64,000 nucleotides of DNA from JAXDBM01 sp963709485 (GTDB lineage Bacteria > Desulfobacterota > Syntrophia > Syntrophales > Fen-1087), in assembly GCA_963709485.1 (NCBI GenBank), contig CAVPWE010000001.1, forward strand, positions 372,001-436,000. Reading direction: 5' to 3'. The notes below the pieces were generated by a model, which did no database searches, had not been told where the DNA came from, and saw only the letters and a list, made by a program, of their open reading frames with translations. Below, piece by piece: positions 49,680 through 59,276 of this stretch. The stretch's first letter is position 1, and the number at the start of each line of letters is the position of its first letter. Made by a program: the position numbers and the translations under genes.

Positions 49680-50567
49680 TCAGGCCCTTGCCTCTTTCAG
49701 GACCTCGAAGCCGGCCACGATGTCCAGCAGCTCCTCGGTGATCGTCATCTGACGCTGCCGATGAAACTGGACGTCCAGTTCCTCCAGGCGCTCCTCGATG
49801 TTCTTCTCCGCGTTCTGCATGGCGGCCAGACGGCTGGCATTTTCGCTTGCCAGGGAATTGGCAAAGGCCCGGTAAACGGAAACAAAAAGGTACTCCCGGA
49901 TCAGGGATCGGAAAATGCGGTTCCATGTCATGGTGAACAGGGGCAGCGTCCGCGAGTCCCATTTCTGCTTCTGCAGATCGGTCAGCCAGGCATTGTCCAC
50001 GGGCAGAAGCTTCAGCGTCCTTGGCCGGTAGGTCGCGCCGGAGACGTATTCGTTGTAGAAAAGGTACATATTCTCCACGGAGCGCTTGAACCGCCAGTCT
50101 TCAAGAAGCAGGGTGATGTCCTGGACCATGGCGGTGATGCCGGCCGTCGATCCCGGCGTGGTCAGGGTCTCAAAGACGTTCTGCCCTGTGTCGCCCAGGA
50201 TGTCGGCCGCTTTCACGCCGATCACGATGAAAAAACGCTCTTCCTTTTTGAACCCGGTCCGGTCCACCTCTTCAAGGGCATGCTGGGTGATGATGTTGTT
50301 GAACTGGCCGCAGAGGCCCTGGTCCGTCCCGAACACGATCGCTCCCAGCCGCCGCGCGCGCTGCTGCGTCGAATCGGCGGCGCCCCGGCGGTCTTTCAGC
50401 ACGATCTGCAGGCCCATTTCGACCGTCCGGCTGTAGTCGGCGAGGGACTCGACGGACCGTTGATACTGGCGGATGCTGACGGCGGCCAGGGCTTTCATGG
50501 TCTTCACGACGCCCAGAAGGTCCTGGGCGCTCTGTATTTTGCGTTTCAGGGCTTCAGCGGTCAGCAC
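49680..50567 (-). CDS. atpG: N-ATPase gamma subunit
   Basis: The rotor-shaft subunit of an F-type ATPase, 295 residues from a GTG at 50567 (with AAGGAG in front), overlapping the atpA 3' end by 14 bases. The N-terminal helix EALKRKIQSAQDLLGVVKTM is the gamma coiled-coil start and the conserved GTDQGLCGQFNNIIT is the hallmark central motif; the C-terminal helix holds ENASRLAAMQNAEKNIEERL. It is the last gene of atpDCQRBEFAG, the N-ATPase order. Confidence 0.9.
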   Translation of the reverse strand: MLTAEALKRKIQSAQDLLGVVKTMKALAAVSIRQYQRSVESLADYSRTVEMGLQIVLKDRRGAADSTQQRARRLGAIVFGTDQGLCGQFNNIITQHALEEVDRTGFKKEERFFIVIGVKAADILGDTGQNVFETLTTPGSTAGITAMVQDITLLLEDWRFKRSVENMYLFYNEYVSGATYRPRTLKLLPVDNAWLTDLQKQKWDSRTLPLFTMTWNRIFRSLIREYLFVSVYRAFANSLASENASRLAAMQNAEKNIEERLEELDVQFHRQRQMTITEELLDIVAGFEVLKEARA

Positions 50568-52113
50568 GTTCGGGCTCCTTCTGGAAACAGACGGCCGTTT
50601 CCTGGGCGACGCAGACAATCGTTTCCCGCTCCGATTCTCCCAGTTTTTCTCCCTGGCTGATGCGCGAGCAAAAGCCGCCATGATTTTCCGCTACGTTCTT
50701 CCGGAGCGATTCCTCCGCCCCGCGAATGTCCCCTGCGGCAACGGTGTCGAAGCTGCCCGATGTGACCGCCAGCAGCGCCGCGATCTGCTCGGCCACGGGA
50801 ATGGGCTTGTACTGAGGCTGCTTCAGGATCTCCCGGACGCGCCAGCCCCGCTCGAGTACCTTTCGGGTCGCCTCGTCGAGACGCGTGCCGAATCGGGAGA
50901 AGGTTTCCAGCTCCTCGAACTGGGCGTGGGAGATCCGCAGGTCCCCCGCCACGGCCCGAAAGGCCGGGATCTGGGCCTTGCCGCCCACGCGGGACACCGA
51001 TTTTCCCACGTCCACGGCGGGGAGAATGCCCTTCTGGAACAGGCGGGGGGAGAGATAGAGCTGACCGTCGGTGATGGAGATCAGGTTCGTCGGGATGTAG
51101 CCCGATATGTCCTGCGCCTCCGTCTCCACGACGGGAAGCGACGTCAGGGATCCCCCGCCGTGTTCCTTCCGGAGATGGGTCGACCGCTCCAGGAGGCGGG
51201 AATGGATATAGAAGATGTCGCCCGGAAAGGCCTCCCTACCCGGCGGGCGCCGGAGCAGGAGGGAAAGCTCGCGGTAGGCGCGGGCGTGCGAGGTGAGGTC
51301 GTCGTAGATGATCAGGACGTCCCGTCCCTTTTCGATGAAATACTCACCCATGGAGGTGGCGGCGTAGGGGGCGATGAACTGGAGCCCCGGCGCGTCGTCC
51401 CCCGTGGCGGCAACAACGATGGTGTAGTCCAGGGCGTTGTACTGCCGGAGATCGGCGATCACCTTGGCCGTGTCGGAGGCCTTCTTGCCGATGGTGCAGT
51501 AGATGCACAGGACGTCCTTGTCGGCCTGGTTGATGATGGCGTCCATGGCGATGGCCGTTTTGCCCGTTTGGCGATCTCCCACGATGAGTTCCCGTTGTCC
51601 CCGCCCGATCGGGAAGAGGGCGTCGATCACCTTGATCCCCGTCTGCAGCGGAACCGTGACGGGATCCCGGGCCATGACGGGGGGCGCCTCCCGCTCGACG
51701 GGGAGCCGCTTCACCGTCCGGATTTCGCCCCGGTCATCGAGGGGGCGTCCCAGGGCGTCCACGACACGTCCGATGAGGGATTCTCCGACAGGGACGTCCA
51801 GGACCCTGCCCGTGCGACGCACTTCATCTCCAGCCCCCAAATCCCCGCTCGGTCCCAACAGGATCACGCCGATTTCCTGGGGATCGATGTTGAAGACCAG
51901 CCCCTGGAGGTTGCCGGGAAAGAGGACCAGTTCGTCGGCGCGGATGCTGGGCAGGCCGTCAACCCGGACGATCCCGTAGCCGACATAGGAAACGACGCCA
52001 ACCTCGCGGTCGCGCAGCTCCGCCTCCTGCCGGGCCAGAACGTTGTCCAGGGTCTGGAAGGTCCCGTCGAGAAAGGCCTTCAATTCATCCTTTTCTGTCG
52101 CTGTGTGGTTCAT
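50554..52113 (-). CDS. atpA: N-ATPase alpha subunit
   Basis: A non-catalytic nucleotide-binding subunit of the F1 head, 519 residues. The Walker A motif is GDRQTGKTAIAMD; the beta-barrel N-terminus includes GYGIVRVDGLPSIRADELV. The YTIVVAATGDDAPGLQFIAP segment and the alpha/beta signature RPPGREAFPGDIFYIHSRLL follow. It overlaps the end of atpF by 29 bases. Confidence 0.95.
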   Translation of the reverse strand: MNHTATEKDELKAFLDGTFQTLDNVLARQEAELRDREVGVVSYVGYGIVRVDGLPSIRADELVLFPGNLQGLVFNIDPQEIGVILLGPSGDLGAGDEVRRTGRVLDVPVGESLIGRVVDALGRPLDDRGEIRTVKRLPVEREAPPVMARDPVTVPLQTGIKVIDALFPIGRGQRELIVGDRQTGKTAIAMDAIINQADKDVLCIYCTIGKKASDTAKVIADLRQYNALDYTIVVAATGDDAPGLQFIAPYAATSMGEYFIEKGRDVLIIYDDLTSHARAYRELSLLLRRPPGREAFPGDIFYIHSRLLERSTHLRKEHGGGSLTSLPVVETEAQDISGYIPTNLISITDGQLYLSPRLFQKGILPAVDVGKSVSRVGGKAQIPAFRAVAGDLRISHAQFEELETFSRFGTRLDEATRKVLERGWRVREILKQPQYKPIPVAEQIAALLAVTSGSFDTVAAGDIRGAEESLRKNVAENHGGFCSRISQGEKLGESERETIVCVAQETAVCFQKEPERADR

Positions 52114-52903
52114 GATCGACTCCTTCTTTTGCCTGTTTCCACTCCTGGGTCTCTTCGTACAGGGCCGTATAGAATCTCTCCTCCAGGCTGTCGAGATAGT
52201 CCTTCACGCTCCAGGCGATCTTGTGGCCGTTCGACCGCAGTTCGCACCCGGACAGGACATCGTCCGACCGCTCGTAGGCGATCTCCATGTCGCCCGAAAA
52301 GGAGCGGCGGATCACCTCGTTCAGTCTTCCCTGCGTCGCCGGCGGGATCGTGAATGCACAGGAGACCGTGATGCCGCGTCCGTTTCCCGATGATCCCTGA
52401 AATTTTTTCCTTTCCGCTTCATCGAGGGCCTCGATGCGCTCCATCAGGACCTCCACGATCCGCTCCTCCAGGTCAAGGCCGGCCAGGTCTTTCAGGACAC
52501 GCCGGCTTACGGAGTATATCTGCTGTCCCGCCATACGGCGCAGTTCCTGCAGGAAGTTGGCCCGTTCCGACCGGAGTGCCTCCATCCAACGCGCCTTGAG
52601 AAAGTCCACCTCCTCCCGGGCTTTTTCGAGGAGCTTTTCCTGATAGGCCTCCGCATCCTGCCGGGATTTGTTGAGCATCTGCTCGTAGCCCGCCTCCAGC
52701 GCTTTCAGCCTGTTCCGTTGGCTCTCCGCGGCCGCCTGGGCCTCCTGCCGGGACTGCTCGGCTTCGGTGAAAACCGCGCCGATCTTTGCCTCGCGGGCGT
52801 CCATTGCCCCGATGATCCGCCCGAAGAGGAACTTCTTGAGCAGGAACATGAGGATCAGAAGGTTGACGATCTGGGCGAAAAAGACAAACCAGTCGATGTG
52901 CAT
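52085..52903 (-). CDS. atpF: N-ATPase b subunit with delta-like C-terminal extension
   Basis: The peripheral-stalk subunit, 272 residues, far longer than ordinary b (about 160). It has one N-terminal membrane helix (WFVFFAQIVNLLILMFLLKK) and a long charged coiled coil (about 38-130). The C-terminal domain (about 175-260) contains VSCAFTIPPATQGRLNEVIR and LRSNGHKIAWSVKDYLDSLE, which corresponds to the delta-like extension described for N-ATPases; the operon has no separate atpH. It starts four bases after atpE. Confidence 0.88.
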   Translation of the reverse strand: MHIDWFVFFAQIVNLLILMFLLKKFLFGRIIGAMDAREAKIGAVFTEAEQSRQEAQAAAESQRNRLKALEAGYEQMLNKSRQDAEAYQEKLLEKAREEVDFLKARWMEALRSERANFLQELRRMAGQQIYSVSRRVLKDLAGLDLEERIVEVLMERIEALDEAERKKFQGSSGNGRGITVSCAFTIPPATQGRLNEVIRRSFSGDMEIAYERSDDVLSGCELRSNGHKIAWSVKDYLDSLEERFYTALYEETQEWKQAKEGVDHEPHSDRKG

Positions 52904-52907
52904 GGGA

Positions 52908-53186
52908 TCATCCTCCCGCTTTTTTGATGACGTAAGCCCAGAACGGGTTGGCGAACACCAGGATCATGGAGATGACAAAGCAGTAGATGGCGATGGATTC
53001 AATCATGGCCAGACCCACGAACAGCGTTCGTGTCAGGGAGTTCCGCTCGTCCGGCTGCTGCGCGATTGAACTCAGGGCGCCCTGGACGGAGCGCCCCTGC
53101 CCGAGGGCCGGCCCGATGGCGCCGATCCCCATACAAATGCCCGCCGTAATAATTGATGCCATTGCTACAATGCTAACACTGTCCAT
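52908..53186 (-). CDS. atpE: N-ATPase c subunit with Na+-binding signature
   Basis: The rotor-ring proteolipid, 92 residues, two membrane helices. Helix 1 has GIGAIGPALGQG with Pro26 and Gln30; helix 2 has MIESIAIYCF with Glu63, Ser64 and Tyr68. These match the Na+-coordinating residues of the Ilyobacter tartaricus c ring (Pro28, Gln32, Glu65, Ser66, Tyr70), so Na+ is the predicted coupling ion. A Thr that helps bind a water in Ilyobacter is Ile here. GRSVQGALSSIAQQPDER is the polar loop that contacts gamma/epsilon. Confidence 0.93.
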   Translation of the reverse strand: MDSVSIVAMASIITAGICMGIGAIGPALGQGRSVQGALSSIAQQPDERNSLTRTLFVGLAMIESIAIYCFVISMILVFANPFWAYVIKKAGG

Positions 53187-53207
53187 AACTTTTTTTCCTC
53201 CCTTCCT

Positions 53208-53948
53208 TTAGGTTTGTTGTGTTTCGCTTGCCGTTTGATGAAACTTGGCTTTGTGTTCCGCGTCCTCGTGCGTTTGCGTGGCCGAGGCGATGTAGACCAT
53301 GGCGAGGACCACAAAGATATAAGCCTGGATGAGTCCGATCAGCAGGCCGAGGACCTGCATGACGACAGGGAACAGCAGGGGTGTCACCGCCAGCAGGATC
53401 GCGATCACTTTCTCATGGCTCATCATGTTTCCGAAAAGCCGGACGGCCAGGGCCAGCGTCCTGGACAGTTCCCCCATCACGTGGAAGGGGAAAAAGATGA
53501 AGTTCGGACGAAAATACTCCTTCAGATACTCGATGATTCCCTGTTTGGTGATGCCGTAAATCGGAACGGCGAAGAAAACCAGCATGGACAGGGCCGCTGT
53601 CGTCGTGAGGGACGAGGTGGGTGCGACGTAACCGGGAACGAAGCTCAGCAGGTTGGACAGGAGGATAAAGAGAAACAGGGTGCCGATGAACACGAAATAG
53701 GAATCCTCCCCTTCCCGGACGATGTCGCGGATCTCCGAACGGATCGTGCCGACAATCACCTCCATCAGGTTTTGCCAGCGGGTCATCGCCCGTTCAGGCG
53801 ACAGATTCCGGGTGATCGCGATGGAGCCGATGACGAGAATGGCCATGATGGCCCAGGTGTAAACCAGGGTGGCGTTGATGGTGACGAAGTGCCAGATGAA
53901 GAAGATGACCTGGTCCGGACTGATCTGGTTGATGGCGACGACTTCCAT
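53208..53948 (-). CDS. atpB: N-ATPase a subunit
   Basis: The stator subunit forming the ion half-channels, 246 residues, 5-6 membrane helices. The essential Arg lies in TLALAVRLFGNMMSHE; QNLMEVIVGTIRSEI and the C-terminal LIGLIQAYIFVVLAMVYIAS are also conserved. I choose ATG 53948 (MEVVAINQIS), two bases after the atpR stop; the longer frame overlaps atpR. It precedes atpE by 21 bases. Confidence 0.92.
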   Translation of the reverse strand: MEVVAINQISPDQVIFFIWHFVTINATLVYTWAIMAILVIGSIAITRNLSPERAMTRWQNLMEVIVGTIRSEIRDIVREGEDSYFVFIGTLFLFILLSNLLSFVPGYVAPTSSLTTTAALSMLVFFAVPIYGITKQGIIEYLKEYFRPNFIFFPFHVMGELSRTLALAVRLFGNMMSHEKVIAILLAVTPLLFPVVMQVLGLLIGLIQAYIFVVLAMVYIASATQTHEDAEHKAKFHQTASETQQT

Positions 53949-53950
53949 GA

Positions 53951-54244
53951 TCACGCTCCTGCCGGTGAAGAGCGGGCAATCCTGCCGTGGGTTCGGACTT
54001 GGATCATCCGCATGATAAAGAATCCGATCAGCGCGGCGGTTGTGCGTTCCCACCGCCCGTCCGTGAGAATATAGAACCCGCCCAGCGCAAATATGCTCCG
54101 TGCCGCGAAGCTCAAAATCATGAGTCCGTAGGGACTGTCTGCGTCGGGGAGCCTCCGCACCGTCTCCCAGAGGCCTGCAAAATAGACCCAGCCGATCAGG
54201 CCGCCCAGGATGAGGGAAATCAAAAGCGATGTCAGGGACAACAT
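53951..54244 (-). CDS. atpR: N-ATPase-specific small membrane subunit
   Basis: A 97-residue protein with three hydrophobic segments (about 4-25, 41-60 and 68-82), found between atpQ and atpB as in all N-ATPase operons. AtpR is specific to N-ATPases. The central SFAARSIFALGGFYILTDGR carries Arg residues inside or next to a membrane segment, as expected for AtpR. Assignment is mostly by position, size and topology. Confidence 0.85.
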   Translation of the reverse strand: MLSLTSLLISLILGGLIGWVYFAGLWETVRRLPDADSPYGLMILSFAARSIFALGGFYILTDGRWERTTAALIGFFIMRMIQVRTHGRIARSSPAGA

Positions 54245-54307
54245 GTGCCGTTCCTTTCTTCTCTTAATGTCCGGCGATTGGCGTGCCTCTCCATTCCCGC
54301 AGCCGGT

Positions 54308-54637
54308 TCAATCGTTGATGATATTCTCCCGGGCCCTCTTGACCCAATACCATGCGTTGATCGCACCCAGCGTAACCCCCAGGATCAGCATCATCAGCGT
54401 CCAGGAAAAACGGCTGGGCCAGGTCCGGTCGATCCAGAGTCCGATGGCCGTCCCGATCAGGGTGGGGATGGCCACGGACCACCCCACAATGCCCATCATG
54501 CCGAGTCCGAACCAGACCGTATCGTCCTGATGCGCCTTGCCCTTCATGCGCCGCGACTCCTTCTCGCCGACCTTCTTGGTGAATTCCTCGGCCTGCTTCG
54601 TTCGCCGCTCCCTCGATGTCAAATGTTCGTCCGTCAT
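54308..54637 (-). CDS. atpQ: AtpI/AtpQ-like N-ATPase membrane subunit
   Basis: A 109-residue protein with a charged N-terminus (SRERRTKQAEEFTKKVGEKE) and two membrane helices (GMMGIVGWSVAIPTLIGTAI and LMMLILGVTLGAINAWYWV) separated by GLWIDRTWPSRFS. AtpI-type proteins help assemble c rings and can contribute to Mg2+ or Ca2+ handling. It lies between atpC and atpR as in other N-ATPase operons. Confidence 0.87.
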   Translation of the reverse strand: MTDEHLTSRERRTKQAEEFTKKVGEKESRRMKGKAHQDDTVWFGLGMMGIVGWSVAIPTLIGTAIGLWIDRTWPSRFSWTLMMLILGVTLGAINAWYWVKRARENIIND

Positions 54638-54713
54638 GATAACCCCTCAAAAATCCCTGAAGCAGCGACCGCTGGCGGTTTCGCGGCAAGACCCGAAGGC
54701 GGGCCGCTTTCGT

Positions 54714-55100
54714 CTATTCATGCCGCAACTCCATGAAACGCCGCAGGAGATCCACTTCCAGTCTGGCCGCGGCGGTCCGGGCCTTCTTTTCCCGCTCGTC
54801 GATTTCCCGGAACTGGGCGACCACGACCTCCTTCAAGTGGCCCAGTTCGGCCCCCCGAAAGGCGTTGCGGGTCGAAACCAGGATTTCCGGCCCTTTCTTG
54901 ACCAGCGTGCCGATATCGACGGCCAGATAGGCGTCCTCGCCCCCGGCGGTGCTGTAGGAAAATACGCCGGGAACGAGCGCCGCCGTGAAGTCGACATGCT
55001 GGGGCATGAGACAGAAGAAGCCATTCTCCGCCTCGGCGACCACCTTGGTCACCTCTTCATTCAGAAAGACTTCCGCGGGCAGCAGAATCTTCAGGTTCAT
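54714..55100 (-). CDS. atpC: N-ATPase epsilon subunit
   Basis: The central-stalk subunit, 128 residues: an N-terminal beta sandwich (MNLKILLPAEVFLNEEVTKV and FCLMPQHVDFTAALVPGVFS) and a C-terminal helical hairpin (LKEVVVAQFREIDEREKKAR). It starts one base after the atpD stop, as expected from the atpDC pair at the head of N-ATPase operons. Confidence 0.9.
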   Translation of the reverse strand: MNLKILLPAEVFLNEEVTKVVAEAENGFFCLMPQHVDFTAALVPGVFSYSTAGGEDAYLAVDIGTLVKKGPEILVSTRNAFRGAELGHLKEVVVAQFREIDEREKKARTAAARLEVDLLRRFMELRHE

Positions 55101-55101
55101 C

Positions 55102-56493
55102 TTATGCCCTCACCGCTTCGTCGACCGTGCCGATCATGTACAGCGAACTCTCGGGGTAGTCGGCAAACTCGTCGTTCAAAATCCGTTCACAGCCGTCCAG
55201 GGCGTCCTGAAGGGCCACCATCTTGCCGGCCTTGCCGATGAACTGTTCCGTCACGTGGAAGGGCTGGGTGAAGAACCGCTCCAGGCGGCGGGCCCGGTAA
55301 ACGGTCCGCTGATCCTCGCGGGACAGTTCGTTGATGCCCAGCATGGCGATGATGTCCTTGAGCTCCTCGTAGAGGGTCAGGTTTCTTCGGATCTCCTGGG
55401 CGATCCGGTAGTGGCGCTCCCCGGCGATGTTCGGCATCAGCATCTTGGAGCCCGACTGCAGCAGGTCGATGGCCGGATAGAATCCTTCGCTGGCCCGCTT
55501 TCGGGACAGCACGATGGACGCCGTCAGGTGGCTGAAGGTGTGGGACGCCGAAGGATCGGTGAAATCGTCGGCCGGCACGTAAACGGCCTGGATGGAGGTG
55601 ATGGCGCCCGTGGTCGTGTTGCAGATCCGCTCCTCCAGCGCCGCCAGATCGGAGGCCAGCGTCGGCTGGTAGCCGAGGCGCGAGGGGAGCAGCCCCATGA
55701 GCCCCGAAACCTCCTGCCCGGCCTGGATGAACCGGAAGATGTTGTCGATGAGAAGGAGGACGTCCTGCCGCTCGTCGTCGCGGAAGTATTCGGCCATGGT
55801 GAGGCCGGTGTGGCCGACGCGGAAGCGCGCCCCCGGCGGCTCGTTCATCTGCCCGAAGACCATGACGGTGTTGGGCAGGACGCCCGCCTCCTTCATTTCG
55901 CGGTAAAGCTCCTCGCCCTCGCGGCACCGCTCCCCCACGCCGCAGAAGATGCTGATGCCGTGGTGGTGCCCGACCATGTTGTGGATCATCTCCGTGAGGA
56001 GGACCGTCTTGCCGACGCCGGCCCCGCCGAACAGCCCGGCCTTGCCGCCCCGCTCAAGAGGGCAGAGGATGTCCACGGCCTTGATGCCTGTATCGAAGAT
56101 CTCGGATACGGTCGACTGCTGGGTGATGGGGATGTGCACGCCGTGGATGGACCGGGCATCGCCGGTCGGCGGCGCTTCCAGATTGTCGATGGGTTCCCCG
56201 AAGACGTTGAAAACCCGCCCCAGCAGCTCCTTCCCCACGGGGATCATGAACGGGCGGCCGGTATCGGATACTGCCGATCCCCGGGCCAGCCCCTGGGTCG
56301 GCATCAGCGAGATCCCCCGGACCATTTCATTGTTGAGCTGGACCATGACCTCGATGCGCATTCGGCTGTCTTCACCGGCCAGAAGCACGTTTCCGATGTC
56401 CGGAAGACAGCCGTGCCGAAAGCGGGCGTCGATCACGCTTCCCCGCACGGATACGATGGTTCCCTGATTTTGCTGATTCTCCACGGTCATCAC
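55102..56493 (-). CDS. atpD: N-ATPase beta subunit
   Basis: The catalytic subunit of the F1 head, 463 residues. Walker A is GGAGVGKTVLLTEM, the catalytic Glu region GVGERCREGEELY, Walker B DVLLLIDNIFRFIQAG, and the late TNDFTDPSASHTFSHL-like stretch reads FTDPSASHTFSHLTA. The N-terminus begins with QQNQGTIVSVRGSVIDARF. It is the first gene of the structural operon; a gap of 120 bases separates it from the RsbRD-N-like gene upstream, where a secondary promoter could lie but none is clear. Confidence 0.95.
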   Translation of the reverse strand: MMTVENQQNQGTIVSVRGSVIDARFRHGCLPDIGNVLLAGEDSRMRIEVMVQLNNEMVRGISLMPTQGLARGSAVSDTGRPFMIPVGKELLGRVFNVFGEPIDNLEAPPTGDARSIHGVHIPITQQSTVSEIFDTGIKAVDILCPLERGGKAGLFGGAGVGKTVLLTEMIHNMVGHHHGISIFCGVGERCREGEELYREMKEAGVLPNTVMVFGQMNEPPGARFRVGHTGLTMAEYFRDDERQDVLLLIDNIFRFIQAGQEVSGLMGLLPSRLGYQPTLASDLAALEERICNTTTGAITSIQAVYVPADDFTDPSASHTFSHLTASIVLSRKRASEGFYPAIDLLQSGSKMLMPNIAGERHYRIAQEIRRNLTLYEELKDIIAMLGINELSREDQRTVYRARRLERFFTQPFHVTEQFIGKAGKMVALQDALDGCERILNDEFADYPESSLYMIGTVDEAVRA

Positions 56494-56613
56494 CTCTCGA
56501 GATTTAATGTGGACCTGCTTTCAGAAGTCATCCCAGTCTTTCAGCCGTTCCATCGGATGGGTGACGGCAAGGACGGTCAGGAATGACATTGTTTTCCGGG
56601 TGATCTTCATCCG

Positions 56614-57081
56614 TTACGTGTTCGGCGCCTCGAACCATTCCAGCTTCATTAACTCCCGGTACTTCCTGGTGATGACATACATGGCGTAATCGAACATCAG
56701 AATGGTCCGGCTGAGGCTCTCCACAGCCTGCCGGTGCTCCATCGCCGTGATGAAGATGGCCTGGAACTCCGCGTAGAGCCAGATATGGCGGCGCATCAGG
56801 ATCAGGGCATAGACGGCCTCATGAAGGGGAATCCCTTCTTTATATCTTTGCTCCGCATAGCCCTCGAAATATTTCTCCGCCTGTTCATAGGGGTCGTCGT
56901 TGAAGAACATCTCCCGAAAATGGCAATAAAACTCTGTCGCCTGACGGATGATCTTCTCGTCCGAAATGTTGCGGTAGGAAGGCGTTCTGGCATTTGTCCT
57001 CACGTCCTGCGCCCACTGCCGGGCAATTTTTTCGGCATGGCTCTCTGTCAGATCGATCAGTTTTGTTGCATAGGCTTTCAT
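56614..57081 (-). CDS. RsbRD-N-like helical sensor protein, copy 2
   Basis: A 155-residue paralogue of the protein at 46627-47142. The shared blocks are KLIDLTESHAEKIARQW, ARTPSYRNISDEKI, PLHEAVYALILMRRHIWLYA and VESLSRTILMFDYAMYVI. It lies 14 bases after the cNMP-binding gene and directly before atpD, so it is probably co-transcribed with the N-ATPase. It lacks any output domain. Function unknown; a sensing or stress-partner role is inferred from the family resemblance and position. Confidence 0.67.
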   Translation of the reverse strand: MKAYATKLIDLTESHAEKIARQWAQDVRTNARTPSYRNISDEKIIRQATEFYCHFREMFFNDDPYEQAEKYFEGYAEQRYKEGIPLHEAVYALILMRRHIWLYAEFQAIFITAMEHRQAVESLSRTILMFDYAMYVITRKYRELMKLEWFEAPNT

Positions 57082-57095
57082 GGCGCACCCGCCTG

Positions 57096-57581
57096 TCAGT
57101 ACTCCGTCAGATGTGAGAGGCCCCTTTCACCGACGAGAATGATCCGGGTATGATTCAGGCGCTGTGCGACAACCTTCGCGATGGCCTGCATCACTTTGTA
57201 GCCCAACCGGCTGTCCCTGTTCAGCAGCGACCTCAGTTTCACGGAATCAAGTGAGATCATTCCGGCGCGATCGATGCACAGGGCGCCCAGGGTGTATATG
57301 TAGGGCTCCACGAGCGCAGACCAGCCCATGGTCTCTCCCTTCGTGATGACATCGACGGTAATCTGCATGGCCGGCCGGTGCGGCCCCATGTAGCTGTCCA
57401 TTGTCAGGACAATCTTGCCTTCCCGAACCAAGAAGAGGCTTCTGGCAGTGTCTCCCTTCTGGTACATTGTCGTTCCGGCTTCGCAGGATTCTTCCACGGC
57501 AATGGAAGCGAGCTTCTTCAACTGGGCGTCCGTGAAACCCTGAAAAAAAGAAAACCCCTTGATCATAGACCCTGTAACCAT
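57096..57581 (-). CDS. cyclic-nucleotide-binding domain protein without DNA-binding domain
   Basis: A 161-residue protein containing one Crp/Fnr-type cNMP-binding beta-roll (about 8-130): FFQGFTDAQLKKLASIAVEE, LVREGKIVLTM, ITKGETMGWSALVEP. A C-terminal helix with VMQAIAKVVAQRLNHTRII corresponds to the dimer helix, but no helix-turn-helix follows. It therefore likely acts by protein contacts. The ATG at 57581 has a very strong ribosome site (GGAAGGAGGT). A perfect sigma-54 promoter lies 73-88 bases upstream, making it the first gene of the N-ATPase transcription unit. Which ligand it binds is unknown. Confidence 0.82.
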   Translation of the reverse strand: MVTGSMIKGFSFFQGFTDAQLKKLASIAVEESCEAGTTMYQKGDTARSLFLVREGKIVLTMDSYMGPHRPAMQITVDVITKGETMGWSALVEPYIYTLGALCIDRAGMISLDSVKLRSLLNRDSRLGYKVMQAIAKVVAQRLNHTRIILVGERGLSHLTEY

Positions 57582-57653
57582 GAGCGTTTACCTCCTTCCC
57601 GAATGAATGCCGGCTTTTTGGGTGATGGCCGCCAGTCTTTGAACAATGTTAGG

Positions 57654-57669
57654 AGCAATGGTTGTGCCA
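57654..57669 (-). promoter_or_regulatory. sigma-54 (RpoN) promoter
   Basis: The minus strand reads TGGCAC-AACCA-TTGCT (-24 element at 57664-57669, -12 element at 57654-57658), matching the consensus TGGCAC-N5-TTGCW at every defined base. Upstream (57688-57712) is an A/T-rich stretch of direct TACAAA/TACTTA repeats that could be an activator-binding area. The sigma-54 activator gene lies 0.3 kb upstream. Apart from this promoter and the hairpin at 57845-57882, the gap 57582-57929 holds nothing else I can name. Confidence 0.82.
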
Positions 57670-57844
57670 TAACCGGCATTCTGTGCGGTAAGTATAAGTA
57701 TTTGTATTTGTATCGAATTCTGCGATCGGTAAATCGGTGGAAGGATCAGGCAGGCGAAATAAGCGTCATGAGGACCGGGCCGGAAAGGGTTGACACGAGG
57801 GGATCAACTGGAAATTCATCTTTTAATACGGGCAGTTGAGGGAA

Positions 57845-57882
57845 GCGACCTTTATGTCATGCCATAACGACACAAAGGTCGC
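57845..57882 (-). terminator. hairpin after the sigma-54 activator gene
   Basis: GCGACCTTT at 57845-57853 pairs with AAAGGTCGC at 57874-57882, and TGTC/GACA extends the stem past one mismatch. It lies 48 bases beyond the activator stop. It lacks a clean T-run, so termination efficiency is uncertain; a regulatory site for the divergent-reading promoter region is an alternative. Confidence 0.45.
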
Positions 57883-57929
57883 AAATGCAGGGGCGCCGTG
57901 GAGGGGCCTTCAGCGGTTGTTCAAGTTCT

Positions 57930-59272
<1,343 letters not shown>

Positions 59273-59276
<4 letters not shown>

